From Desmodus rotundus (Eukaryota > Chordata > Mammalia > Chiroptera > Phyllostomidae), in the NCBI RefSeq assembly GCF_022682495.2, contig NC_071392.1, positions 109,544,896-109,608,895 of the forward strand: DNA of 64,000 bases, written 5' to 3'. Position numbers and translations under genes: made by a program. Positions 21,901 through 32,800 of this stretch are shown here, piece after piece (within the stretch, counting starts at the first letter, position 1; the number at the start of each line of letters is the position of its first letter). The notes beneath the pieces are model-generated. The model had not been told where the DNA came from and did no database searches. It saw only the letters and a program-made list of their open reading frames with translations.

Positions 21901-24900
21901 CTGTTAGTTCATCGTCACAAAAAAGAACTGGAATCCCCCAATGGCCGAAAGTTCACAAAAACTATGAAAAATTTCCTGAAGTATTAAAAAAAAAGAACGT
22001 GCATGAACGCAAGGATTAAAAGACTGAAAAGCCAGGACTGGGCTTTGCTCTTGTCCCTGCCTTTCCTACTATACATATAAGCCTTCGCTCCTACCCTTTC
22101 TCTGAAGGCTTCCAACGGGCCCGCTGCTGCCTTACAAAGTGCGTACACTAACGGCAAAATTAAACGAATCTCTTCATAGTTAATAAATAAGCATGCCAAC
22201 ACTAATGGGCTTAACAATTAGTCCCTTGGCAGCAGGTCCCCTGGGCTGGTGATGTGACAGAGAGCTCCCGAGGTGGCGGAACGCTCCCATCTGTGGAGTC
22301 CTGCAGGTCAGGCTTTCCTCCTCAGCAACACCGAGCCCGGGTGGGGCCTGGCACCCGGTAACATTCCCAGTAAAGCGTTTAGAACATGTGGTAACTTTGA
22401 CCTGGACGAAAGAGGTTAGGTGGGAGTCGGGGTGGTTCTAGATGACATCTTCAGCCATCTGTGGTGCTGCCACATGAAAGGCAGATGAGTTTTACCTTTG
22501 GGACGCAAAAGGGAGGCAGCAGTCCGTGGGAAACCGCTCTAACAGGACGGCTGTTGCAGAAAGGACCATCTCATGAAATGGGGTTGGGAGAGGGCTCACG
22601 CAGACTCAGTACCATCAGCCAGGCTTGCCTGAGATCCCTGCGTTCAGCGTTCTCCGAGTACCTTCTTACTCTTAAAATCTATGAAGCATTACCGACATAA
22701 TTGGGAACACACAGACACACCCTCTGGAACCTACCCACGTGTACTACAGATGCAAACCAGCATCCAAACTCACTCTTAAATGAGGCAATGCCCTTCAACA
22801 CAACCCCCAAATGTCACATGACATAGGTGGCTCATAGATGGGTGGCCCACGTATGGGTGCAATGGACTCTGGTCACTAACAATCACCCTTAATTAATAGT
22901 TACTGACTATTAAAGCTCAAGACAGATTAACCAAATTTGTATATAGAGAGAAATCTTTTAAAGTCTGACATTTCAAAATCTCCCTAAGCCCAGAGGGATT
23001 TGAATATGTAACCCTGAGCACAAAACAAAGTAGGGACTTAAAAATTATCTGCTGAATGAATGAAGGAGTAGTTGAATCACGGCATGTAACAAACGCAGAA
23101 AAACGAACAAAGGAAAAATTAGTTCCGCAACTGCTTAGGAGACACACCTTCAAAGTCGTTTTTCTTTTCTTTCCTTTTTAAATCTGCAATCCCTCACCTG
23201 CTGGTGGCTGAGTGCACAGATCAGGTGTAAGGACACTAACATCCTGGTGACATGTTAAGCATGATAAAAACTACATGTGGATGAATAAACCACCAAGACA
23301 ACTTGGTTCTGGATCCCAGTAAAGAAGAGCTCAAACCGAAACACAGATCAGACAACCGGGAGAAGCAAACTAGAAGATGCACGTTGGTTCTACCAAAGCT
23401 GATCTGGGTGCTGTGTGTGAGTAAGACGCGGAAAAGATCCCCTCAACCCGACACCACAGTGAGCCAGTGAGCTGCAGCTGGGACACCTGACTCAGGATCT
23501 GCTCTGTCAAACAGGCACGCTCATGACCAGGGGCTATGCTCGTGTCACCTACGGCGGCCCGGCCCATCAGAGAGGGGTGGAGAGTACGGGGTGAGAGCAG
23601 GGGCTGAGAGGGACCCTCCAGCTGGGAGACGGTCACTGAAAACGCCAGCTTCATGCAGAGCTAGAGAGCTCTGAAGTCACTGGCCAGGACCACACTGTAC
23701 CCAGCATCAAACTGGATTTTTCTGCAGGACTCTTTAGAAGTACAGGTTTTGGATTTAAAGTAATTTGCTTTAAAAACAAAAAATCAATAAGCTAGACTGA
23801 TCAATCCTGCCCCAGAAACGTCACAAAGCAGCACACAAGTTCCTTTGTTAGAGAACTCTGGAGATGACAGATTCAGGAACGCTGAATGCACTCACGAACA
23901 CTTTTTTCTAGCTGTAAAGACGGGAGAGCAACCAGTGACTTCCGGCCGAGGTGTGACCTGCAGGCTGCCCTGTCACCATCACCACTCAGGGCCCGCATCA
24001 CCACCCTGACCCCTGCCCTGTCAGTCGTATCAACGAAGAAAGTTGAGGGGAACGTATGACTAACTGGCGAAGAGCCCCCACAGGAGAGGTCCGGGCTCCA
24101 GACAGCACCACCTGATCGGCGTGTGCATGTTCTTTCCACTCTCCACACACACTTTCCGCCCCCAGGGGGACTGGAGATATACAGGGTGAAACCGCTCGGG
24201 TCAGAACATCAGGGGGTGTAAGTCAGTGCTGTCACTGCCCCGTCTGTGTGCCTGTGGATGCCACTCGCTACACAGGCTCTCTGCCCCCAGTCTGGTCACA
24301 GCCGCTGCCTTTTACGTCAGCTTTCTTAAGCCATAGCTCCCACCCTCAGGAAGGGCTGCTCTCTCTAAACGACCCCACAGGCCCCCCCCACCCGGCACTG
24401 GTACCTCAGGCTTGTTGTCCACCACATCCACCTCAAGGGTGACCTCTGACTGGAGGATTTTCTGCTTGGCTTGCTCCACAGCCGAACTGAGCTTGTGTAT
24501 ATAGGACTGCAGCTCTTCGGGGGAGTCCATGTTCAGCTCTATCAGAGCTTTGTGAAACTGATCCATCTGGCCATCCTCTAGAAGTTCCTGAAACCGGAGC
24601 AGTCACAGTTCATCCGAGTCACCAGGGCAATCACGAACAGGAAGGGAAGAGCAGTAACTTAGAAGCCAAACAGGGAACGACAGCAGGAGAGGGCTCCCAG
24701 AGCTCCCCAGCCTGCCCCACCTCAAAATCACACCTCCCCGCAAAGGTTCCCATAGCTATCCTGCTGCTCTCCCCCCAGTTGTCTCCAGGTTGCCACCACA
24801 TCCTGGTTTCAGCACCACGTCATCAGGCAAAACTAACCGATGGTGACGGGCATCAGAAACGCGGTCATCGTTTGGGTGGGGAGAGGTGGGAAGGGAACCA

Positions 24901-27900
24901 GCAGCAGACATGGGGGAGACTGCTGGGTTGCTGGCAATGCTCTTTCTAGGTCTGGAGAGCAGACACACCGCGTGCTTCACATTGTGAGAATGCACGTGCC
25001 ACACGTGTCAGATTGGTACACTTCACAGTGTGCATGCTGCACGTCAGTTAAAAAGTTACAAATACAGGAGATTGTAAGGCTGACATAAATCAGCAAAGCC
25101 AGAGTCCACTGCTCTTTTAGAAACACCTACTGCTACACCATCCTCTACACTGATGATCTGAAACTCCTTCTAGGCCCCAACAGTCATTGAGTCGAGGTGT
25201 TTTATGGGTGAGGAAGAGCATACAGGACATTCCCTGGGACCACATTGCTGAGCAAGGCCGCAGGCCCGTCAGGATATGCCGTTACCTGCACGTACAGCAG
25301 TCGTTCCAGACGCTCCTGATCGAGCTGCAGCTTCTCCTCCCGCCGCCGGGCGTTGAGCTCCTGCAGCCGCCGCAGCTGCTGCTGGCGCCGTTCCTGCTTC
25401 TCCTCAGCGGTCAGCGTGCTGCCGAGGAGCTTGCTGGAGAATGGGAGCTGCATCTTGTGGACGTTGTTTTCATAATAGTCCGGGCACTGCCATTTCTGCA
25501 GTTCTTCAAAGAAATAACTTTGAAAGTTATCAAACATAGCAACACTACCAGCAGAGAAATGAGAAAGTCAATGCCAGGGTTCTAGGTCTGGAAAAGATGA
25601 AAAAAGCACACATCATCCAGTCCCTGAACCACCTAATCAGCAAAATGCAACTATAAAACGTGGACATAATGCCAACAGACCTGTTCTAAAATAATTGCTA
25701 TATAAAGGTCTTCAAACACAAATGGTACCAGAAGGAAAACTGAAACATTCAGAATGAAGGAAAAAAAACCAGAAATGATGAAAATCTGGTTAAATGTGAC
25801 TAACCTCCTGAGTTTAAAATGTTTGACAATTAAAAGTAAAAACCATCACGCTGTCTGATGAGTTCCCAATGTACGCAGATTATTACATAAGACAACTCCA
25901 GCGAAAAGGAGCCTCTAGCATGCCAACATTCCCGCATCCCACTTGAACTGGTAAAATAGCGACTCCAAGTAGGCTTTGTAAAGTACGTTCTCTACAGCAA
26001 CCACTGAAAAAACTATAGAAAGGTACAGTAAAAAAACACAACAGGTAAAATGTAATAACAAAAATTTTCTAAATGTTCTGATAGACCAGAAGAAGGCAGC
26101 AACAGAAAACAAGAAACAACAGAAAATAATAAAATAGTTAGGTCCAAATATACAAAAAATTAAACCAATTTAAAATCATCTTAACATACCAACTAACAGA
26201 TAAGAGACTGAGAAAATACATTACAGGAAGAGTAAAAGTAAAAGAATGGAGAGACATCCCACACAAGCACTGATCATAAGAAAGCTGGAGTGGCTATATT
26301 AACATCCAAGTGGACTTCAAAGCAAAGAAAATTGCCAAGGATAAAACGGGACATTATATCAACATAATGATAAATTGTTCATTTGCCAAGACACAAGAAT
26401 CCTAAATAGGTACCTAACTAAAGAGCTTTAAGTACTTGAAAGCAAAAACTGAAAGGCAAAATAGAAAAATCCACAATTATAACAAGAGATTTTAATACTC
26501 TTCTCCTAATAACCAATAGAGCTAGCAGATGGAAAATGAGCCAGGACAGAGAACTGACAAGTCCCACAAACCAGCAGAGCCTGAACGGCATCAAACACTC
26601 CACCGCCAACAGTGGAACACACATCATCTCTTGATCTCTTCACGCGTATGGGCAACGTTCAACAAAGCGGACATTCCCAAGTGTAACTGACCGCAGACAA
26701 AAAAAGTCCTTTGATTTTATTAAACTAAAAATAAATCAGAGATAACAGGAAAATCTCCCACAATTTGCCTATAAAGCAACACATTTCTAAAGAATCAATG
26801 GCTCAAAGACAAAGTCTTGAGGGAAATTAGAAAATACCTGAACTCGATAAAATGAAAACATATCAAAACCTGTGGGATGCAGACGCAGCAGCGCTGGGGG
26901 AATTTTACTGCTTACATTAAAAAGAACAATGGTCTCATTATATGCTAAGCTCCTACCTTAAGAAGCTAAAGAGCAAAATAAACCTAAAGCAAGTAGAAGG
27001 AAGGAAATAATAAAAAGAAATTAATGAGATTACCTAAATAGTCCTATCTCTATTAAAGAAATTGAATTCACAGTATAAAAAACCTTCAGAATAAAATTCC
27101 TAGGTTCAAATGGTTCCACTGAAGAATTTCACTAAACATTTTTTTTTAAATACAGTAATATCAATTATATTTATACAGTCTCTTCCAGGAAGTAGAAGGA
27201 ACACTTTCCAGCTCATTCGACAAGGTTAACATCACCCTGATACCAAATCCAAAGGCAGTAAAACTTAGACCAATATCCCTCATGAACACAAAAATCCCAT
27301 AAAATATTACCAAATCAAATCAAGCAATATATATAAAAATATATACATGAACAAATGGGTTTATTGCTCCCCTCAAATCAAACCTACTTCAATATTTGAA
27401 AATGTAATCATTATAATGAACAGTCCAAAGCAGAAACACCTTAGAGGATCATATTAATTGATGTAGAAAAAGCTTTTCACAAAATTCAAAATCCATCCAT
27501 AATAAAAATGTTCAACAAAACTAGGAACAGAAAGAAACTTCCTTAACTTGGTAAAGGGCATCTGCAAAACACCTAGAGCTAATATCACGTACTTAATAGT
27601 GAGAGACCAAATGCTTCCCCCAACCCCCGGGATAGGGAACTGGGAACAAGGCTAGGACACCCACTTTCACCGCTCCTACTCAACACTGCACTGAAAGTCC
27701 TGGCCACTGAAATAAGGCAAGAAAAAATAAATAAAAGGCCAAAATAAAATCGAAAAGGAAGAAATAAAAGTATTTACAGATCACATGTCTACACATAGAA
27801 ATTCCCAAGGAATCTACAAACAAAACAGAATTGTTTAGCAAAATCACAAGATACAAGGTTAACACAGAAAAATTAACTGAATTTCTATACATTACCAATG

Positions 27901-30900
27901 AGCAACTGAAAGTGAAAGGGAAAAAAATGAAGAAATAAATCTAATGAAACATGTACAGGGTCTGTATGATGATAAGTACAAAATGCTGATGAAAGAAATC
28001 AATAAAGACCTAAATAAATGGGAAGACATACTATGTTCATTAGCCGGAAGATTCAACAGAGAGAAAAATGTCAATTCTCCCCAATGGGTTGAATATCTTA
28101 TCTGGATTTATATTTAGAAAGTGGTTGTTTAATATCCAATCTCATCTGTAGATTTAATGTACTTTCAATCAAAATCCCAATAAAACTTTTTTTGTAGATA
28201 CGGATGAATAAGTTAATCCTAACATTTATATAGAAAGGCAAAGGAACTCGAATAGCCCAAACAATTTTGAAAATAGCCTACATATGTAAGTTATCAGTTA
28301 ACTAGTTTATGAAAGTAAATACCCAAAGGGGAAGGGGATTCTAAAAAGTAATGGGTAAAAAAAGTGAGAAAAGAGTCATCCTGGGAACTGAAGGAACACC
28401 CCCCGAAAGCAGACAACATCTGAAGCCGCAAGCAAACGACCTCTTCATTACCTTCCACATAATCCTCAGCGATGTAACTGTGCTCGTGCAGAATCTCCTC
28501 CATGCGGCTGAGCGTGATAGCTGCCAGGTGCCCAGGATACTTCAGCTGCAGGAGACGCTGGAGGTAGCCAGCTGCCTGGCTTCCTCCCAGATTGATGCGT
28601 TTGCAATTTTTAGCATCTAACCTACAACCAAGAAGTGGAAAATAGCACTTGATTTTTGGCAACATGAAAGAGAACATGGAACACCTTTAGGGAGAAAAGA
28701 TAATTTAATGTAGATGAAATGGAAAGAAACAGACCAGCTGGGAGAACCTAAAACCTTACAGTTAGAAGGGACTTTAAAGTTCCCTTGGTCCAACCTCTCA
28801 ACCAATGCAGAATTCCTAGTCCACACCCAGACAGGCATGTGGCCATCTCACTTCTGGCAAAGGTTTCAGAAGGACACCAATATAATGGGAAGAACATGTA
28901 CTCTGAAGTCAGACCTTTGTGTGTCTAACCATGTATTTCTAACTATGGTCCTGGAACCAAGTACCCTAGAATTAGCTGGGAAAATGTTACATGTGCCAAT
29001 TCCCAGGAATTCCCAGAGCAACTCACTTGCTCTGGGGTGGTCTGGGACTCTGCATTTTAACAAGCTTGCCAGGCAACTCCCGTGTAGGCCAGACTTTGGG
29101 AACACCTTCCCCAGACACTCGACTTCTACTGACACAAACCTATGAAGTAATCACATGGATGCTGGCTTACTGTAATCTCCTCAGAGTACCAGGTCCCTTT
29201 CACATGAACTGAAGGGGAAGAGCCAGAGTAACGTCACTTTCTTAACGTGAGAAAGCAGCAGAGCACTAGGAGATTGCTGCACATTGAAATGTCGCTGCAG
29301 TATCACACCTCACCAGCAGATGCCAGCACAGCACAGGATATGCTCCAATCTGATCATCGCTTAGGCTTCAGGTAAAATCATTTTCTGATACATAAAAATA
29401 ACATTATTTTTAATTTCTTATTTATTTTATTTCTTAATTATTATTTTAAATTATTTTTAATTTCTGCATATTATCTTACATAATGCAGACAACTCTGTAC
29501 AGGAGTGTTTGTTAATGTCTACGAATTACTTTTTTCTTCATAAATTTTTGTAAAACCTTCAAGAGAAATTCCCACTACAGAGCTCAATATATTCCCCAGT
29601 GTTTGTTACAGACAGCTGTACAGGTCACAAAGAGCCATCATCTCCGTCGCCTCACTTCATCCTCACAGTACCCCGAGCAATCCGTGGGTCCTAAGTTCAC
29701 ACGGGAGGAAACTAAGGGAAGAGGTTAGGTGCCTCATCCTTAGCAGGGCTGCAAACCAGCCGTTCAACCTCAAAGCCAGGGCTTCCTTCCCCACTTACAC
29801 ACCCTCTTCACTCAATGTGCTATCTTCTCAGGAGAGCGTGATGCTGGCCTTGTCTCTCACCAGGCAACAAAAGCCCAACTTTAAAATGAGAACAGATTTT
29901 AAACATGACAAAAACTACCCTCACCTTTTATTTAACTCAAAGATATTTAATAAGTACCTATCATGTGCCAGGCACTGTACCTGAAAAAGGTCTAAACTAT
30001 GGTGATTAAAGAGCTTTAAATAAAAATAATACTGTCTTAATAAAAAAGTGACTCCTGAACACAAAGACATTCTAAATTAAGTTTATTCAAATAATTTATT
30101 CAAACATTTTTATTGAGCCCCTAGTACCCACAGGGACTGTGTTAGCTATCTCACCATCAATCAGAATTGTAAAATTCTAGAACTGTGGATTTGGACTTCA
30201 GAGACCATCCCCCCAGCTCCCTCCAGGAGGTCAGAAAGGATGGACGGTGAAGTGACTTACCCATAGTCACAAAGTGAGATACAGGTCAGAGCTAAGCCCA
30301 GAGGTCAGTTTATGGTCCTGCGCTTGCTCTTTCAACTCCACCTTTATAGCAGGCACCCAATAAATGTTTCCTGAATGCTTCTCAAAAGAGTACTCAAATG
30401 CAGTAAGTGCAACTCACCTCCCTTCTAAGATGGGCAAAATATGTGTACACTGGTATCCAGATGAAATGATGAGCCCACTGGAAATCAAGTTCTTTGGCTT
30501 ACTGTGGTAGAAGCTGAACAGACTGTCTATTCCGTAGGCCACCTTGGGAATCCCGTAGCACTCAAAAAGCAGCTCAGACATCATTTGTCGTGAATACAGT
30601 GGGTTGCACACGGCTTCTGTCAAAACTATGGGATGATCAACACAGCCCTACTTTGAAAGAAAAGAGCAAAAAGATGGTTGATACAGAATACTCTTCTTAC
30701 AAACATCAAAACCCTTACTGCAAGGGCTGAATTTGCTTTTGGTCTCCAATCAAAAACCTGATCAGAAGCAAATGTAAAGTACTCATCTCACCTTTGGAAA
30801 ATATGAACATAGCATCAATTTAAGGTTATTAAGTCAAGCCTCTTCCAAACCATCAGCAAATTATCTTGGCTCTATCTTCAAAATACCTCCAGAATCCAAC

Positions 30901-32454
30901 AGCTTCTTACCACATCCTCCCCTCCTCACTACCTCCCTCAGGTAAGTCACCTTCATCTCTCATCTGGGTTTTTGCAACAGCCCCCTTGCTGGTCTCCCAG
31001 ATTCCACCCTATGACCCAGGCCAGTCCGTTCTCCATACAGCAGCTATAGTGACCCTCTGGAACATAAGTCATGTCTCTCCTCTGCTCCACATCATGACTC
31101 CTCATTTCACTCAGTAAAAGCCCAGAAGATGTGTGATTTGGGCCCGTGTTACCTTTCTGATTTCCTCTCCCACTTACTGCTCCCCTGCCCTCCCGCTGGC
31201 TGTCCTGCAGTTGGGATTAGGGCATACCTCTGCCGCAGGGCCTTTTCCCTGCCGGGTTTCTCCAGAATACCATCCCCTCAGACACTGACTTGGCTTGCTC
31301 CCTCAACCACCTCCTTTCAAGTCCTTGCTGGGACATCACCTTTTTCCTGAGTTGCACCCTGACCATCTTACTGAAAAAACATAATCCCCTCCTATCTTCT
31401 ATCATGCCACAGAATCTACTACTTAATTCTATTTATTGTCTGTCTTTTCATACTAGAATCTCTGTCCCTACTAACTCCATAAGCACAAGTTTTGGGTTAC
31501 ATTCACAAACGTATTCTAAATGCCCAGAAAAGTGCTTGACACAGACTTAAGTGCTCAATACATATTAGTTAAGAAATAAATGTATTAGCCTTGGCTGGTG
31601 TAGCTCCGTGGATTGAGCGCAGGCTGCGAACCAAAGTGTCGCTGGTTCGATTCCCAGTCAGGGCACATGCCTGGGTTGCAGGCCAGGTCCCCAGCGGGGG
31701 CCATGTGAGAGCCAACCACACATTGATGTTTCTCTCCCTCTCTTTCTCCTTCCCTTCCCCTCTCTCTAAAAATAAATAAATAAATAAATAAAATATTTTT
31801 AAAAATAAATGTATTAACAAACGATATGTCCGAATGTATGCTCCAAGAGAAAAGGAGCGTTGTTCTGTTCACTGCTGTGCCTAGCGCAGGGCTTACACAC
31901 GTTAGGAGCTTAGCACTTGATCGAGTGACTAAATGAATGACTAGATAACAATGAATGCTACTGGAATAACTATTATTTCTCCGAGGGCAGAGTGTGCATA
32001 GACACTACCGCATCCTCCCCCCTGAAGCCCAACCCACCTCCCTCCCCCGACCCTTCACCTGTGAGGAGACACCCAGGTGCTGGAAGCTGTAGTCAAAGAG
32101 CAGCTCCTGAAGCTCCAGGTTGACTGGCACGTTGCGGTCGAAGGGGGAGCGCAGCATCCAGCGCAGCGGCTCCAGACTACCAAGCGCGTTGCCCACCTGC
32201 GGACCCGCCCCGCCCCGAGCACCGCCACGCCCGCGGGCGCACACGGAGCGGAACTGTAGCCGTGGTTCCGGGCCCGCGTCCGGTCCGAGGCACGCCCAGC
32301 CGGCGCGGATCTGAAACGACCCGTTGTCCAGCACCAGAGGCACTGGCAGTGGCCCGTGTGACACCGGGCCGGCCTCCAGCACTGGGTCTGGAGTGGCACG
32401 GGCGTCACGGAACGAGAAGACGTTCCCCGCCGGCCCAGCGATGCCGGCCGCCAT
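18686..32454 (-). CDS. ACTR5: ACTR5 (actin-related protein 5, INO80 complex subunit), nine-exon gene
   Basis: Coding exons joined on the minus strand: 32454-32059, 30647-30418, 28621-28452, 25503-25286, 24587-24405, 21844-21728, 21017-20878, 19870-19738, 18943-18686. The total is 1,845 nt, giving 614 aa plus TGA; human ARP5 is 607 aa as I recall it. All eight introns are GT-AG and in phase. Known role: a nuclear actin-fold subunit that with IES6 couples the INO80 ATPase to nucleosome sliding, and is used in transcription and DNA repair. Seen: a phosphate-1-like loop VLDNGS (residues 41-46), an altered phosphate-2 loop SSGYQ (194-198) where actin has DSGDG, a charged helical insert rich in E/R/Q (about 290-380), and an adenosine-site motif [11 protein letters not shown] (499-509). 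The extra length over human is a 7-residue insertion after Met-Ala-Ala. No frame breaks were found. The ATP-site changes match the human protein, so they are family traits and not damage. Confidence 0.97.
18944..19737 (-). other. ACTR5: ACTR5 intron 8
   Basis: 794 bp. About 19,500-19,680 resembles an old L1 3' end. Otherwise no feature was seen. Confidence 0.8.
19738..19870 (-). CDS. ACTR5: ACTR5 coding exon 8
   Basis: Completes Arg485, then residues 486-529: [20 protein letters not shown] through ...MRPFQSSFQ. It contains the adenosine-binding motif [11 protein letters not shown] typical of actins and ARPs (actin 'VLSGGTTMYPG'). Acceptor CCTAG ends at 19871; donor GTACTG starts at 19737. 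Confidence 0.96.
19871..20877 (-). other. ACTR5: ACTR5 intron 7, with L1-like fragment and G23 run
   Basis: 1.0 kb. About 20,100-20,260 resembles the 3' UTR of an old L1. An uninterrupted run of 23 G on the plus strand (C on the transcript) lies at 20,477-20,499. Confidence 0.8.
20477..20499 (+). repeat. G23 homopolymer in ACTR5 intron 7
   Basis: An uninterrupted run of 23 G. Could be real or a sequencing/assembly product. Confidence 0.95.
20878..21017 (-). CDS. ACTR5: ACTR5 coding exon 7
   Basis: Residues 439-484 plus two bases of codon 485. It reads [46 protein letters not shown]. This returns to the actin fold (actin 'ERFRCPEALFQPSFLG'). Acceptor CAAAG ends at 21018; donor GTGAGA starts at 20877. 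The Arg codon is split across the intron exactly as exon 8 requires. Confidence 0.95.
21018..21727 (-). other. ACTR5: ACTR5 intron 6
   Basis: 710 bp between donor GTTGGA and acceptor CAAAG. No repeats or alternative exons were recognised. Confidence 0.85.
21728..21844 (-). CDS. ACTR5: ACTR5 coding exon 6
   Basis: Residues 400-438, 39 codons, phase 0 at both ends, too short to stand out as an ORF. The minus strand reads [19 protein letters not shown], then [20 protein letters not shown], matching the acidic linker of human ARP5. Acceptor CTTAG ends at 21845; donor GTTGGA starts at 21727. Confidence 0.95.
21845..24404 (-). other. ACTR5: ACTR5 intron 5
   Basis: 2.56 kb, donor GTACCA. Mostly sequence I cannot assign to a family. 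There is no SINE and no exon-like block. Possible short old repeats only. Confidence 0.8.
24405..24587 (-). CDS. ACTR5: ACTR5 coding exon 5
   Basis: Residues 339-399, 61 codons, phase 0 at both ends. It starts [20 protein letters not shown] and finishes ...[11 protein letters not shown], with acceptor TTTCAG before 24587 and donor GTACCA at 24404. It continues the helical insert and then enters an acidic linker. Confidence 0.95.
24588..25285 (-). other. ACTR5: ACTR5 intron 4
   Basis: A 698-bp intron with donor GTAACG and acceptor TTTCAG. About 24,960-25,090 looks like an L1 3' fragment. Nothing else was recognised. Confidence 0.85.
25286..25503 (-). CDS. ACTR5: ACTR5 coding exon 4
   Basis: Completes Glu266, then residues 267-338. 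It begins [20 protein letters not shown] and ends ...[11 protein letters not shown] with donor GTAACG at 25285. It encodes the first half of the ARP5-specific insert: a long highly charged segment ([17 protein letters not shown] and following) predicted by eye to be continuous helix. In family terms this belongs to the insertion that lets Arp5 engage the nucleosome and IES6. Confidence 0.96.
25504..28451 (-). other. ACTR5: ACTR5 intron 3
   Basis: The longest ACTR5 intron (2.9 kb), almost entirely filled by degenerate L1 ORF2 sequence in the opposite orientation to the gene. Short ORFs here are L1 remnants or chance. Confidence 0.85.
25900..28270 (+). mobile_element. Degenerate L1 in ACTR5 intron 3, antisense to gene
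   Basis: ORF2-like passages: around 27,260-27,310 (AGACCAATATCCCTCATGAA), 27,445-27,520 (GATGTAGAAAAAGCTTTTCA) and 28,000-28,270. Many indels. 25,900-26,900 is more degenerate and may be a second, older element. Confidence 0.75.
28452..28621 (-). CDS. ACTR5: ACTR5 coding exon 3
   Basis: Completes Arg209, then residues 210-265 and one base of codon 266. It reads [20 protein letters not shown] through ...[12 protein letters not shown]. Acceptor TTGTAG ends at 28622; donor GTAATG starts at 28451. The stretch corresponds to the actin hinge and subdomain 4 entry (actin 'GRDLTDYL'), here 'GGSQAAGYL'. 170 nt, phase-consistent on both sides. Confidence 0.96.
28925..29105. mobile_element. MER5A-like fragment
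   Basis: Includes GGTCCTGGAACCAAGTAC and CTGCATTTTAACAAGCTTGC. Confidence 0.5.
29640..29800 (-). mobile_element. MIR-like fragment
   Basis: The reverse MIR core around GGAGGAAACTAAGGGAAGAG followed by GGCTGCAAACCAGCCGTTCA. Confidence 0.5.
30418..30647 (-). CDS. ACTR5: ACTR5 coding exon 2
   Basis: Residues 133-208 plus two bases of codon 209. It opens after an AG at 30649-30648 with [13 protein letters not shown], the ARP equivalent of the actin 'PVLLTEAP' strand. It closes at ...ILPILEG with donor GTGAGT at 30417. It carries the modified phosphate-2 loop SSGYQCTH, where the catalytic Asp/Gly pattern of actin is missing. Confidence 0.96.
30830..31587 (+). mobile_element. L2 fragment in ACTR5 intron 1
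   Basis: Long L2 3' match: CCCTTGCTGGTCTCCCAGAT, CGCAGGGCCTTTTCCCTGCC, CAAGTCCTTGCTGGGACATC, ending near TGCTCAATACATATTAGTTA. Confidence 0.7.
31588..31802 (+). mobile_element. Bat tRNA-derived SINE in ACTR5 intron 1
   Basis: CCTTGGCTGGTGTAGCTCCG, GGTTCGATTCCC, a CTCTCTAAAAATAAATAAAT tail. Perfect 14-bp duplication AAATAAATGTATTA at 31574-31587 and 31803-31816, so relatively young. Confidence 0.94.
32059..32454 (-). CDS. ACTR5: ACTR5 coding exon 1
   Basis: Residues 1-132. The ATG at 32454-32452 has A at -3 and G at +4, and the downstream protein aligns with the human N-terminus. The exon ends at ...GVSSQ with CAG followed by GTGAAG (donor at 32058-32057), phase 0. It contains the N-terminal disordered stretch, the VLDNGS nucleotide loop and the ...[16 protein letters not shown]... 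block. Compared with human, GIAGPAG is inserted after residue 3. The exon is very GC-rich and lies within the promoter CpG island. Confidence 0.96.
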
Positions 32455-32800
32455 CTTGCAGGGCGCGTGCTGGCTCCGCCTCTCTCCGCAGCGTCCGCCC
32501 AGACGGCGCGAAGCCCCACCCCCGTGCGTAAAAATGCCTTGTGGCTCCGGTCCTAAACAGTTTCCAAACCTCATCTGTCGCTGAGTCCCTCGACCTTCTT
32601 CAACTGACTCGCCCATCGTAGCCCAGGCTACCTTCGGGATCGCTAGGCCCGTCCATCCTGGCCATTAAATCCTGCCATTCCTGATCAAATAACCGACCTG
32701 AGCACGCCCCTTCGCTCTAGCCGGGACTCTGGGCCAGTAAGCCCCGCCCCATGTGTGCGTCACCAAGCCCCGCCCCCTGGTCTCAAGGACTGGGCGCTAA
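32090..32800 (-). promoter_or_regulatory. ACTR5: ACTR5 CpG-island promoter region
   Basis: CpG-dense sequence from exon 1 to about 350 bp upstream of the ATG. There is no TATA box. Two AGCCCCGCCCC boxes (Sp/KLF type) occur at about 32741-32751 and 32766-32776, with a CRE-like TGCGTCAC between them. A YY1-type motif overlaps the start codon. This is typical housekeeping promoter structure. The exact transcription start is not visible. Confidence 0.7.
32446..32457 (-). promoter_or_regulatory. YY1-type motif overlapping ACTR5 ATG
   Basis: The minus strand reads AAGATGGCGGCC, the classical YY1 consensus, with its internal ATG being the ACTR5 initiator. YY1 sites in this position and orientation are common just downstream of TSSs in TATA-less promoters. 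YY1 is also a reported partner of the mammalian INO80 complex. Confidence 0.6.

Larger units (their letters stand above)
28622..30417 (-). other. ACTR5: ACTR5 intron 2
   Basis: Starts GTGAGT and ends TTGTAG. Contains a MER5A-like fragment (about 28,925-29,105), an A/T low-complexity patch (29,400-29,475), and MIR/L2-like pieces around 29,640-29,800 and 29,940-30,370. No coding signal was seen. Confidence 0.85.
30648..32058 (-). other. ACTR5: ACTR5 intron 1
   Basis: Starts GTGAAG and ends TAG. It holds a long L2 fragment in antisense orientation (about 30,830-31,587) and one bat SINE. No alternative exon was recognised. Confidence 0.9.
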
